A stretch of 5,874 bases of DNA from Gemmatimonadota bacterium (GCA_003221825.1 QHUE01000062.1:1-5874), one strand, 5' to 3'. Positions 1 to 5,873 are shown, counted from the first letter of the stretch. Translations and numbers: made by a program. Notes: generated from the letters alone by a model not told the origin.

Positions 1-1
1 C

Positions 2-910
2 TCCGTCCCGTTCCGCCGTGCGACTGAGATCGTCGAGGTCATGCAGCGCCTCATTGGCCCGTTCCCGTATGAGAATCTCAAGCACGTCGAATCCTCCACG
101 AAATTCGGCGGGATGGAGAACTCGAGCGCCATCTTCTACGCCGAGAAGCCGTACGTCGAGCGCCGAATGGGCGAGGGCGTCGTCCGACACGAGACCGCGC
201 ACCAGTGGTTCGGCGACGCGGTCACGGAGCGCGACTGGCCGCATCTCTGGCTCTCAGAGGGATTCGCCACCTATTTCGATGGCGTGATTGGCGCGGCGTT
301 GGATGGAGACAGCGTGCTGGTGAATAGCATGCGTGCGAACGCCGCTGCGTACTTCAAATCCGTCGTCACCGACCGGCCGATCGTGGATTCGGGGTATGCG
401 GCCGATCCGATCAAACTCCTGAACGCGAACAGCTATCCCAAGGGTGCATGGGTGCTACACATGCTCCGCGGCACGATCGGCGATTCAGCATTCTTTCGCG
501 GGCTGCGCACGTACTACACGACCTACCGCGATTCGACCGCAACGAGTGAAGACTTCCAACGCGTAATAGAGAAGGAAGCCAGAACGAATCTTGGTTGGTT
601 CTTCCACCAATGGCTGTACCAACCGGGGTATCCACAGCTCGACGTGACCTGGCAATACGACGCCGGAGCGAGAAAAGTGGTTCTGGGTATCACCCAGCGC
701 CAAAAGCCTGAGTGGGGTCTGTTCCGGCTCCCCGCGCTCACGCTCGAGTTCCGGGTTGCGAACGGCGCCACTGTGCGACGCGATGTCGCCGTGAGCGGTG
801 ACAACCGCGAGACGTCGGTCCGCGTCGATCTGCCGTTCGCGCCCGCCGAGGTCCGCGTGGACCCCGACGGCAAATTGCTGCTGCGCGTCACCGCCATCGG
901 TCGGAGGTAG
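2..910 (+). CDS. M1-family zinc aminopeptidase, C-terminal part (5' end outside window)
   Basis: Metallopeptidase that removes N-terminal residues from peptides. The frame is open from base 2, giving 302 residues of an incomplete protein; the first ATG in frame is at 41, but there is good homologous-looking sequence before it, so it is not the real start. Counting from that Met, the exopeptidase motif GGMEN is at residues 23-27, the zinc motif HETAH at 50-54 (bases 188-202), and the third zinc ligand is Glu73 in LSEGFA. This is the HExxH-x18-E pattern of the M1 (gluzincin) family. The YPKGAWVLHMLR helix and the WLYQPGYPQLDV segment are also typical of M1 enzymes. The tail (about residues 200-289) is a beta-rich domain ending in VRVDPDGKLLLRV, with no large ERAP-like C-terminal domain. 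All catalytic residues visible here are intact. The next gene starts 4 nt after the stop, so the two are probably cotranscribed. Substrate and cellular location cannot be read because the N-terminus is missing. Confidence 0.93.
   Translation, partial: SVPFRRATEIVEVMQRLIGPFPYENLKHVESSTKFGGMENSSAIFYAEKPYVERRMGEGVVRHETAHQWFGDAVTERDWPHLWLSEGFATYFDGVIGAALDGDSVLVNSMRANAAAYFKSVVTDRPIVDSGYAADPIKLLNANSYPKGAWVLHMLRGTIGDSAFFRGLRTYYTTYRDSTATSEDFQRVIEKEARTNLGWFFHQWLYQPGYPQLDVTWQYDAGARKVVLGITQRQKPEWGLFRLPALTLEFRVANGATVRRDVAVSGDNRETSVRVDLPFAPAEVRVDPDGKLLLRVTAIGRR
903..907 (+). promoter_or_regulatory. Shine-Dalgarno site of the PQQ-dehydrogenase-like gene
   Basis: GGAGG lies 7 nt before the ATG at 915 and overlaps the end of the aminopeptidase reading frame. 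It fixes 915 as the start, although the frame is open for 39 codons further upstream inside the aminopeptidase gene. Confidence 0.8.
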
Positions 911-914
911 TCAA

Positions 915-2009
915 ATGCGCCAGGCAGTGTTCTTGGTCGCCCTCATCGCCGTCGCGTGCCGTGGACCTGCGCCCGCCGCGGGCGGACAGCGGCGGAGCGA
1001 CGACACGCTCCGCGTACCGCCGGGCTTCAAGATCGCGGTCTACGCCGAGAACCTCCAAGGCGTTCGCTATCTGGCGCTGGGGCCGGGCAACGCGGTGTAC
1101 GCGTCACAGCCGGGGTCGGGTCTCATCGTGAAGCTGACCGAGGCGAATCATGCTGGCGTCGCTGCCGGCGCGGTCACCGTGGCGAGCGGCTTGAAGGGGC
1201 CGTTCGGCATCGCGTTCCGCGGCGACACGATGTACGTCGCCGAAGAGCAGGATGTGAAGCGGTTCGATCCGGGCGGCACAGCGCCGGTGACGATCGTGCC
1301 GAAGGTGCCCGGCGGTGGTCATTCGACGCGCACGATTCTCTTTGGACCCGACGGCAAGCTGTATCTCGCCGTCGGATCGTCCTGCAACCTATGCGATGAG
1401 CGCGATTCCATGCGCGCGGCCGTGACCCAGTTCAATCGTGACGGCTCCGCCGGGCGCATCTTCGCCCGCGGGCTGCGCAACACCGTGGGTCTGGCATTCA
1501 ATCCTACGACCGGCGAGCTCTGGGGCGGCAACAATGACCGCGACAATCTCGGCGATGACGTGCCGCCCGAGCACATCAACATCATCAAGGACGGCCGCAA
1601 CTACGGCTGGCCCCAATGCTATCTCCCCGGCAAGCCCAATCCGGAGTACGGCTCGGCGGACTGCTCGAACGTCGAGCCGCCGGCGATCACCGTCCAGGCG
1701 CACTCGGCGCCGCTCGGCCTCGCGTTCTATACCGGCGCGCAGTTTCCGCGCGAGTACAACGGCGACGCCTTCGTCACGTTGCACGGTTCATGGAACCGCT
1801 CGGTCCCGACGGGCGCCAAGGTCGTGCGCGTGCAAGTCGACAGCAGCGGGCATCGGGCGGTCGGTGTGGAGGATTTCATCGTTGGCTGGCAGCGTCCCGA
1901 CGGCTCACGCTGGGGACGGCCGGTTGGTCTACTCGTACTGCCGGACGGATCGCTCCTGGTGAGCGATGACTACGGCGGCAAAATCTGGAGGGTGAGTTAT
2001 GGACGGTAA
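915..2009 (+). CDS. PQQ-dependent sugar dehydrogenase-like (AA12/sorbosone dehydrogenase-type) beta-propeller lipoprotein
   Basis: Predicted 364-residue envelope oxidoreductase of the six-bladed beta-propeller class that uses pyrroloquinoline quinone to oxidise sugars or other alcohols to lactones or acids. Residues 1-15 (MRQAVFLVALIAVAC) form a lipoprotein signal with candidate lipid-bearing Cys15; Ala at -3 is a slightly weak lipobox. The mature part opens with LRVPPGFKIAVYAENL, typical of the family. Propeller motifs follow: GGHSTRTILFGPDGKLYLAVG (residues 134-154) with the conserved His136/Arg139 region, GLRNTVGLAFNPTTGELW (186-203), NLGDDVPPEHINII (211-224), NYGWPQCY (229-236), APLGLAFYTG (265-274), HGSWNRSVPTG (290-300) and DDYGGKIWRV (351-360). 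Cys157/Cys160 and Cys235/Cys250 are likely disulfide pairs. The start at 915 is chosen for its strong Shine-Dalgarno and because it yields the signal peptide. The gene overlaps the downstream hydrolase by 11 nt, suggesting translational coupling. Electron acceptor and substrate are unknown; no PQQ synthesis genes are in view. Confidence 0.85.
   Translation: MRQAVFLVALIAVACRGPAPAAGGQRRSDDTLRVPPGFKIAVYAENLQGVRYLALGPGNAVYASQPGSGLIVKLTEANHAGVAAGAVTVASGLKGPFGIAFRGDTMYVAEEQDVKRFDPGGTAPVTIVPKVPGGGHSTRTILFGPDGKLYLAVGSSCNLCDERDSMRAAVTQFNRDGSAGRIFARGLRNTVGLAFNPTTGELWGGNNDRDNLGDDVPPEHINIIKDGRNYGWPQCYLPGKPNPEYGSADCSNVEPPAITVQAHSAPLGLAFYTGAQFPREYNGDAFVTLHGSWNRSVPTGAKVVRVQVDSSGHRAVGVEDFIVGWQRPDGSRWGRPVGLLVLPDGSLLVSDDYGGKIWRVSYGR
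1987..1992 (+). promoter_or_regulatory. Shine-Dalgarno site of the dienelactone-hydrolase-like gene
   Basis: GGAGGG lies 6 nt before the ATG at 1999, inside the last codons of the propeller gene. It supports 1999 as the start and coupling to the upstream gene. A second, weaker possibility is AGAGG at 2030-2034, 6 nt before an in-frame ATG at 2041 (Met15); that site lies inside the repeat array. Confidence 0.75.
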
Positions 2010-2817
2010 TACGGCGGCGAAGGGCGGCGAGAGGCGGCGAATGGCGGCAAAGGCTGTGGTAGTGGCCGGCGTGGGGATTCTAGCGACCGCGGCGATGAAT
2101 TTGCCGCCCTCCGCCGCCCTCCGCCGCCTCTCGCCGCCCGACATTCATTCCGAATACGTCAAGTTCCTCAGCGGCAAAGACACGGTGACGGCCTACATCG
2201 CCTACCCGGAGCGGCCGCAACCCGCGCCCGCCGTGATCGTGATCCACGAGATCTTCGGCATGTCGGATTTCATCCGGCAAACCACCGAGCAGCTCGCGAA
2301 AGACGGCTTCGTCGCCATCGCGCCGGATCTGTTGTCGCGCCGCGGCGGCACGCCGGCGACGCCGGACTCGGCCCGCAAGCTGATCGCGACCCTGAACGCT
2401 GATACCGTCACCGCCGATCTCGATGCCACGCGCGCCTATCTCAAGACCGTGAAGGCCGCGCGCGCCAACGACGTCGGCATCATTGGTTTCTGCTGGGGCG
2501 GGGGACAGAGCTTCCGGTACGCGACTAATTCGCCTGAGCTGAAGGCATTCGTGGTGTGTTACGGCCCGAGCCCCAATCCGGCCGATATGGCCAAGATCCG
2601 CGCGAAAGGCCTCGGCGTGTACGCGGAGAACGACGCGCGTATCGACGCGGGCCTGCCCGACGCGGCGGCCGCCATGCGGGCCGCGGGGAAAGACTATCCG
2701 TACACGGTGTATCCCGGTGTCGGGCACGGCTTCCTGCGCACGCGGGAAAAGCCGGAAGTCGCCGACAGCGCGTGGAACGCCGTCATCCGGTTCTTCCGCG
2801 CGCAGCTGAAGAGCTAG
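1999..2817 (+). CDS. Dienelactone hydrolase family protein with N-terminal signal/anchor
   Basis: Predicted 272-residue alpha/beta hydrolase of the dienelactone hydrolase (carboxymethylenebutenolidase) family, which cleaves lactones and related esters using a Cys-Asp-His triad. Cys165 sits in the nucleophile elbow GFCWGGG (163-169), Asp212 in YAENDARI (208-215), and His243 in GHGF (242-245). Glu84 in HEIFG (83-87) matches the family glutamate that contacts the active-site Cys. The triad is complete. Residues 17-33 (AKAVVVAGVGILATAAM) form one hydrophobic segment after a basic stretch (ERRRMAAK), so the enzyme is probably exported or membrane-tethered, unlike the classic cytosolic enzymes. The N-terminal 47 residues are largely encoded by a 10-nt-period inverted array (separate entry), so the true N-terminus may differ; Met15 (2041) is the alternative start. 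There are no chlorocatechol pathway neighbours, so a true dienelactone substrate is unlikely. A link to lactones made by the upstream dehydrogenase is inference. Confidence 0.88.
   Translation: MDGNTAAKGGERRRMAAKAVVVAGVGILATAAMNLPPSAALRRLSPPDIHSEYVKFLSGKDTVTAYIAYPERPQPAPAVIVIHEIFGMSDFIRQTTEQLAKDGFVAIAPDLLSRRGGTPATPDSARKLIATLNADTVTADLDATRAYLKTVKAARANDVGIIGFCWGGGQSFRYATNSPELKAFVVCYGPSPNPADMAKIRAKGLGVYAENDARIDAGLPDAAAAMRAAGKDYPYTVYPGVGHGFLRTREKPEVADSAWNAVIRFFRAQLKS
2011..2140 (+). repeat. Inverted array of 10-nt GGCGGCGA-type units inside the hydrolase N-terminus
   Basis: The left arm, 2011-2050, is four consecutive 10-mers: ACGGCGGCGA, AGGGCGGCGA, GAGGCGGCGA, ATGGCGGCAA. The right arm, 2101-2140, is four 10-mers in the opposite sense: TTGCCGCCCT, CCGCCGCCCT, CCGCCGCCTC, TCGCCGCCCG. 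The longest perfect pairing is 18 bp, 2022-2039 with 2122-2139. The 82 nt between these paired segments contain the codons of the hydrophobic signal/anchor. The left arm begins 2 nt after the stop of the upstream gene and contributes the basic n-region TAAKGGERRRMAAK; the right arm gives the linker NLPPSAALRRLSPPD. The whole array is in frame with no stop codon. Confidence 0.85.
2814..2817. other. Shared CTAG: overlapping convergent stop codons
   Basis: TAG of the plus-strand hydrolase is 2815-2817 and TAG of the minus-strand S41-like gene is 2814-2816 on the opposite strand. There is no intergenic space, and I see no terminator hairpin with a T-tract at this junction, so transcripts probably run into each other's 3' ends. 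Confidence 0.9.
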
Positions 2818-4127
2818 CGCCGCGCTGTTTCGGCGAGATAGGCGCGCGCGCGGTCGAGCGCGGCGTCCCGTCCGGCCAGCACGTCTTGGGCCCGGACGTC
2901 CACGGGGAATTGCGGAGCGATCCCCGTCCGCATGAACTCCCGGCCGTCGGGAAATGCGTCGCGCGTCACAGTCACGCGGAGCTTCCATCCGCCGGCCAGC
3001 CACAGCACCGCCGTCTTCCCCGTGCTGCCCGCTGACGATTCCCCGATGACCGCCCCGCGGCTCCCCGACAGGAAGGCCACGAGAAAATCCTCGGCGGGGC
3101 CGCTCGTGCGCGGCGAGATGAGCACCGCCACGGGGCCCGTGTAGGCGAGCCGCTCGCGGCGGACCGGCGGCCAGATCGTATCAGCGGGCGTGCTCAACCA
3201 CGCGGCCGAGTCGGCGAGGGGGCGATACACCGGCGTGCGCCGGCGCGCCGTGAGGACGGGGCGCTCGACGAGGCGGGACAAAATCGCGTAGGCAGCGCCC
3301 TTGGTATCCGCCGCCGGCACCGTCTCCCGCAAATCGAGGATCAAGCCGCGATGCCGCGGTCCCTCGCGGGCGGCGTCCCCCAACGCTCGGTCAAACAGCT
3401 CGAGGATATCGGGGTCGGCGAAGGAGTTCACGCGCATCCAGATCGCACCATCAGGGAGCGTATCCGCTTCGAGCGCGGCGTGCTCGAGCGGCCAGCGCGC
3501 CGTCAGCGGGACGCTGCGGGTGACGCTCGCGCCGCGCTCCGCGCCGCCCGGCAGCCGCAGCAGCAGATGCAACGCGGTGCCGCGCTCACCGTCGAGCATC
3601 TGGGCAACCGCGCGCTCCCAGCGGCTCGCCTCGTTCGCTGCCGTCACATCGGGCAGGACCGAATCGCGAATCCAGTCCGCCGCGGGGATGCCCTGGACGG
3701 CGAGGATTTCCGCCAGGCGCTCGGGCCGGGCGACGCGCATCTCGTCGTTGGTAGCGTAATCCATGATGAACGGCCGGCGTTCGATGCTGCGCAGGGCCAG
3801 CGGGGGGCGCGCGACGCGGTTCGCTAGCCCCGAGGGCGGCAGGATCTCGAGCTGGCCGTCGTTCAGCAGCGCGCCCCAGCGCCGCAGCCGGTGATAGAAT
3901 TGAAGGTCGGTCGGCGCGGGCCGCTCGCCCGCATAGGTGACGGTGGCGGCGAACGCGGAGTCCCAATTCGCACGCACCGCGTCCCAGTAGGCATAGTTGT
4001 AGCGCGCTTCCGCCCACACGCCGGCGGCGACGAGCTGTCGTTCGACGGGCGTCGCGCGCTGCGCTGCGAGCGGCGCGACGACGAGCACGGGGAACCACGC
4101 TGACCACCACGGCGTACGGGATCGCAT
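2814..4127 (-). CDS. Exported S41-like protein, probable pseudoprotease
   Basis: Predicted 437-residue protein with the layout of S41 (tail-specific/tricorn-type) peptidases but with its active-site motifs altered. Residues 1-22 form a Sec signal peptide (MRSRTPWWSAWFPVLVVAPLAA). FYHRLRRWGALLNDGQLEIL (77-96) matches the segment that normally reads L-x-DGHT; Gln92 replaces the His. GLILDLRETVPAAD (261-274) matches the usual DLRxNGGG loop; the glycines are gone. VLISPRTSGPAEDF (335-348) matches the nucleophile region usually T-x-SAxE; the Ser position is Gly343, with a Ser one residue earlier (Ser342). The flanking frame VIGESSAGSTGK (360-371) and FPDGREFMRTGIAP (392-405) is well kept, so the fold is probably retained. 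An in-frame stop at 4137-4139 means no longer ATG/GTG/TTG start exists; ATG at 4127 gives the signal peptide. It faces the hydrolase tail to tail and the phosphoesterase head to head, with no spacer on either side. An active enzyme with a shifted Ser342 nucleophile is a weaker alternative. Confidence 0.8.
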   Translation of the reverse strand: MRSRTPWWSAWFPVLVVAPLAAQRATPVERQLVAAGVWAEARYNYAYWDAVRANWDSAFAATVTYAGERPAPTDLQFYHRLRRWGALLNDGQLEILPPSGLANRVARPPLALRSIERRPFIMDYATNDEMRVARPERLAEILAVQGIPAADWIRDSVLPDVTAANEASRWERAVAQMLDGERGTALHLLLRLPGGAERGASVTRSVPLTARWPLEHAALEADTLPDGAIWMRVNSFADPDILELFDRALGDAAREGPRHRGLILDLRETVPAADTKGAAYAILSRLVERPVLTARRRTPVYRPLADSAAWLSTPADTIWPPVRRERLAYTGPVAVLISPRTSGPAEDFLVAFLSGSRGAVIGESSAGSTGKTAVLWLAGGWKLRVTVTRDAFPDGREFMRTGIAPQFPVDVRAQDVLAGRDAALDRARAYLAETARR

Positions 4128-5319
4128 GGCCCTAATTTATCTGTTGCTGTTCGCATCGCCCCAACTGCTGCTGTACCTCTACCTGCGCGAACGCCTGCCG
4201 CTGTCCGCGCGCCGCTGGCTCACGCTCCTCTTTGTCGTCTTCAACATCCCCTGGGGCATCGTTGCCGTGCGGATGTTTTCCGGCAGCCTGTGGGGCATCA
4301 GTCGCGTTCCCTATATCGCGCCGTGGATCGCGTGGCAGCTGCTGGGCTGGATATTCTGTGGGCTGGTGGCGGTGTACATCCTGGGGAAGGCGGTTGGGCG
4401 GTTCGGCGGTTGGGCGGTTCGCAAGCTGCGCGGTCCTCCAACCGCCGAACCGCTCAACCGCCCAACCGCCATGTCCCGTCGCCAATTCCTTGCGCGCGCC
4501 ACCTATACCTACGCTGCCGCGGGCATTGGCCTTTCCGCCTACGGCATCTGGAGCGCCGAGCGATTGCCCTCGATTACGCGCCGCACCCTGGTATTCCCCG
4601 ATCTGCCGCCGGGGCTGAATGGACTCCGCATTGCGCACCTCTCGGATGTGCACGCCGGCATCCATATGTCCGAAGCGAAAATGCGCGAAATCGTCGAGCA
4701 GACGAACGCGCTGGGCGCCGATCTCATCGTGCAGACGGGAGACATGATCGACATCTCCCAATCCTTCATTCCGGACTATGTGCGGGCCTTCCGCGATCTC
4801 CGCGCACCGCTCGGCGTGGTGACCGTCCTCGGGAACCACGACCGCTACACGGGCCAGGATGCGGTCATACGCGGCGTGCAGGATGCGGGGCAGGTGTTCG
4901 TGAAGAACGGCGTCCACGTGATCGAGCACGGTGGGGCGGCGCTCGCGCTCATCGGGATCGACGACCCGCGGAACTGGCGCGCCGACGATCCTCAGGACAC
5001 GGATCTCGACGAGGCGCTGCGCGTCACACCGCCATCCAAGGATGCGTTCCGCATCTTGCTCGCGCACCGGCCCGGCGCGTTCGACGGCGCCGCGCCGCGC
5101 GCGATTCCGCTTACACTCGCCGGCCACATCCACGGCGGCCAGTTCTACCTGCCCGTCGTTGGATGGTCACCGGGGCGGCTGATCACCAAATACGTGATGG
5201 GGCACTTCGTGCAGGGGACGAGCCAGCTGTATGTGAGCCGTGGGATTGGCGTCGTAGGAGTGCCGTTGCGGGTTTTTGTCCCGTCGGAAATCGCGTTGTT
5301 TGAATTACGACGGGGGTGA
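4126..5319 (+). CDS. YkuE/YaeI-like metallophosphoesterase with N-terminal membrane domain
   Basis: Predicted 397-residue membrane-bound phosphodiesterase of the calcineurin-like superfamily (COG1408 type); characterised relatives act on envelope phospholipids. The catalytic domain starts near residue 165. Metal-binding motifs are complete: LSDVHAG (Asp174, His176), TGDMID (Asp206), GNHDR (Asn237, His238, Asp239), LAHRP (His314) and AGHIHGG (His334, His336). Hydrophobic segments are near 2-20, 31-48, 64-87 and 124-142. The last is preceded by MSRRQFLARA (116-125), a twin-arginine-like motif; Tat-exported relatives begin with such a motif. Between the third and fourth segments, residues about 89-115 are encoded by an 8-nt-period inverted array (separate entry). 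ATG 4126 overlaps the start codon of the divergent gene; the only Shine-Dalgarno-like bases are GGGA at 4118-4121, a weak site. An alternative start is Met116 at 4471, directly after the array, which would give a 282-residue Tat-type protein; the three upstream membrane segments argue for the long form. Physiological substrate is unknown. Confidence 0.87.
   Translation: MALIYLLLFASPQLLLYLYLRERLPLSARRWLTLLFVVFNIPWGIVAVRMFSGSLWGISRVPYIAPWIAWQLLGWIFCGLVAVYILGKAVGRFGGWAVRKLRGPPTAEPLNRPTAMSRRQFLARATYTYAAAGIGLSAYGIWSAERLPSITRRTLVFPDLPPGLNGLRIAHLSDVHAGIHMSEAKMREIVEQTNALGADLIVQTGDMIDISQSFIPDYVRAFRDLRAPLGVVTVLGNHDRYTGQDAVIRGVQDAGQVFVKNGVHVIEHGGAALALIGIDDPRNWRADDPQDTDLDEALRVTPPSKDAFRILLAHRPGAFDGAAPRAIPLTLAGHIHGGQFYLPVVGWSPGRLITKYVMGHFVQGTSQLYVSRGIGVVGVPLRVFVPSEIALFELRRG
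4134..4139 (-). promoter_or_regulatory. Candidate leaderless -10 box for the S41-like gene
   Basis: On the minus strand TAAATT is followed by six bases (AGGGCC) and then the ATG at 4127. TA-x-x-x-T at this distance puts the transcription start at or next to the A of the ATG, the pattern of leaderless genes. It is an AT-rich spot in GC-rich sequence. The AGGG at 4130-4133 is only 2 nt from the ATG, too close to act as a normal Shine-Dalgarno. No convincing -35 is visible; the nearest candidate is TTGGGG about 19 nt upstream. The box lies inside codons 3-5 of the divergent phosphoesterase gene. Confidence 0.4.
4389..4470 (+). repeat. Inverted array of 8-nt GGCGGTTG/C units inside the phosphoesterase gene
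   Basis: The left arm, 4389-4420, is four 8-mers alternating GGCGGTTG and GGCGGTTC, i.e. an exact tandem duplication of a 16-mer. The right arm, 4439-4470, is CAACCGCC, GAACCGCT, CAACCGCC, CAACCGCC, the same unit in reverse. Bases 4389-4419 pair with 4440-4470 at 28 of 31 positions, with about 20 nt between. Because 8 is not a multiple of 3, the units are read in rotating frames; the product is VGRFGGWAV... from the left arm and PPTAEPLNRPTA from the right arm, with no stop. It occupies the loop between the third membrane segment and the RR motif, and the next codon is ATG (4471). Confidence 0.92.
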
Positions 5320-5332
5320 TCCTGTGGCGCAG

Positions 5333-5360
5333 GTAGGGGCGCAGCATGCTGCGCCCCTAC
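5333..5360. repeat. Perfect 28-bp intergenic palindrome
   Basis: GTAGGGGCGCAGCA is followed directly by its exact reverse complement TGCTGCGCCCCTAC. It is centred in the 56-bp gap between two convergent genes, 14 nt after the phosphoesterase stop and 15 nt before the stop of the TetR gene. As RNA it would form a 12-bp stem with a CATG loop in either direction. Neither side has a T-tract (TCTGGGCC on the plus side, CTGCGCC on the minus side), so it is not a standard intrinsic terminator, though it could slow or block transcription from both sides or protect 3' ends. It may instead be a dispersed repeat of REP type. Confidence 0.9.
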
Positions 5361-5375
5361 TCTGGGCCCCATTTC

Positions 5376-5873
5376 TCACGCGCTGATAGCTTTCCATCCG
5401 GCTTCGATCACTAGCCGCACAGCGGTATCTCCTGGCTTCCATTCACCCGCCACGACCCTTTCCAACGCGTAGCTGATCGTCGCGAGCCAAACCCCCGCCC
5501 AAATCTCGACCGCGCCCGTTCGTACCGTCCCCTGAGCCTTCCCCTCGGCAACCATCCGCTCGAGCGCTAAGCGAAATTCGCGCTCGGTCTTCCGGCTTTC
5601 GTCATCGAGCACGCCCTCAAGACGCTCGAGCAACCCCAGCTTGACGACCGCGGTGTCTAGTGCCGCGCCTTCAATCAGCCCGTGCGCGACGGCCGTCAGC
5701 TGCGCCCGGGCGGTTCTCGCTTCGGGATCGCGCGCCCGTTCCTGGACGACCTGGGCCGCCCAGCGCTGCGCGGCGCGGTACAGCTCGTTCACGAGCTGCT
5801 GCTTGCTCGCGAAGTGGCGGTAGATCGTCCCCTCGGCGATGCCCGCCTTCTTCGCGATCTGCGCCGTCGTCGT
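5376..5873 (-). CDS. TetR/AcrR-family transcriptional regulator (5' end outside window)
   Basis: DNA-binding repressor-type regulator, 165 residues visible, with the frame open to the right edge; usual family length is about 190-210, so some 15-30 N-terminal residues are missing. The visible part begins inside the TetR helix-turn-helix: TTTAQIAKKAGIAEGTIYRHF followed by ASKQQLVNELYR (residues 1-33), with the hallmark G-x-x-x-G-T-x-Y-x-H-F pattern. A GTG at 5790-5792 would drop the helix-turn-helix and is not the start. Residues 34-165 are a helical ligand-binding/dimerisation domain, including WAGVWLATISYALERVVAG near the end; such domains diverge too much to suggest a ligand. It is convergent with the phosphoesterase gene, and its likely target, next to its own promoter, lies outside the window. 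Confidence 0.92.
   Translation of the reverse strand, partial: TTTAQIAKKAGIAEGTIYRHFASKQQLVNELYRAAQRWAAQVVQERARDPEARTARAQLTAVAHGLIEGAALDTAVVKLGLLERLEGVLDDESRKTEREFRLALERMVAEGKAQGTVRTGAVEIWAGVWLATISYALERVVAGEWKPGDTAVRLVIEAGWKAISA

Noticed and set aside
798..914. Upstream extension of the propeller gene to 798
   Set aside because: It would overlap the aminopeptidase by over 100 nt with Arg/Ser-rich sequence and would bury the lipoprotein signal; the Shine-Dalgarno at 903-907 points to 915.
2011..2140. CRISPR array
   Set aside because: Units are 10 nt and contiguous without spacers, inverted between arms, and translated in frame.
2080..3003. Open frame of 307 codons on the minus strand across the hydrolase and the end of the S41-like gene
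   Set aside because: Arginine-rich shadow that runs through two well-supported genes; no recognisable motif in it.
4132..5133. Long open frame (333 codons) on the minus strand opposite the phosphoesterase gene
   Set aside because: High-GC antisense shadow: Arg/Ala/Val-rich, no recognisable motif, while the plus strand has a complete set of metallophosphoesterase motifs. The inverted array yields similar peptides on both strands, which makes the frame look more ordered than it is.
4290..5303. Long open frame (337 codons) on the plus strand in another frame of the phosphoesterase gene
   Set aside because: Arg/Ala/Pro-rich composition with no domain; it overlaps the real gene almost completely.
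5333..5360. Standard Rho-independent terminator
   Set aside because: The stem is strong but neither direction has the following T-tract, so I list it as a palindromic repeat.
5376..5792. TetR gene starting at the GTG at 5792
   Set aside because: The frame continues upstream through an intact helix-turn-helix to the window edge, so this is an internal Val codon.
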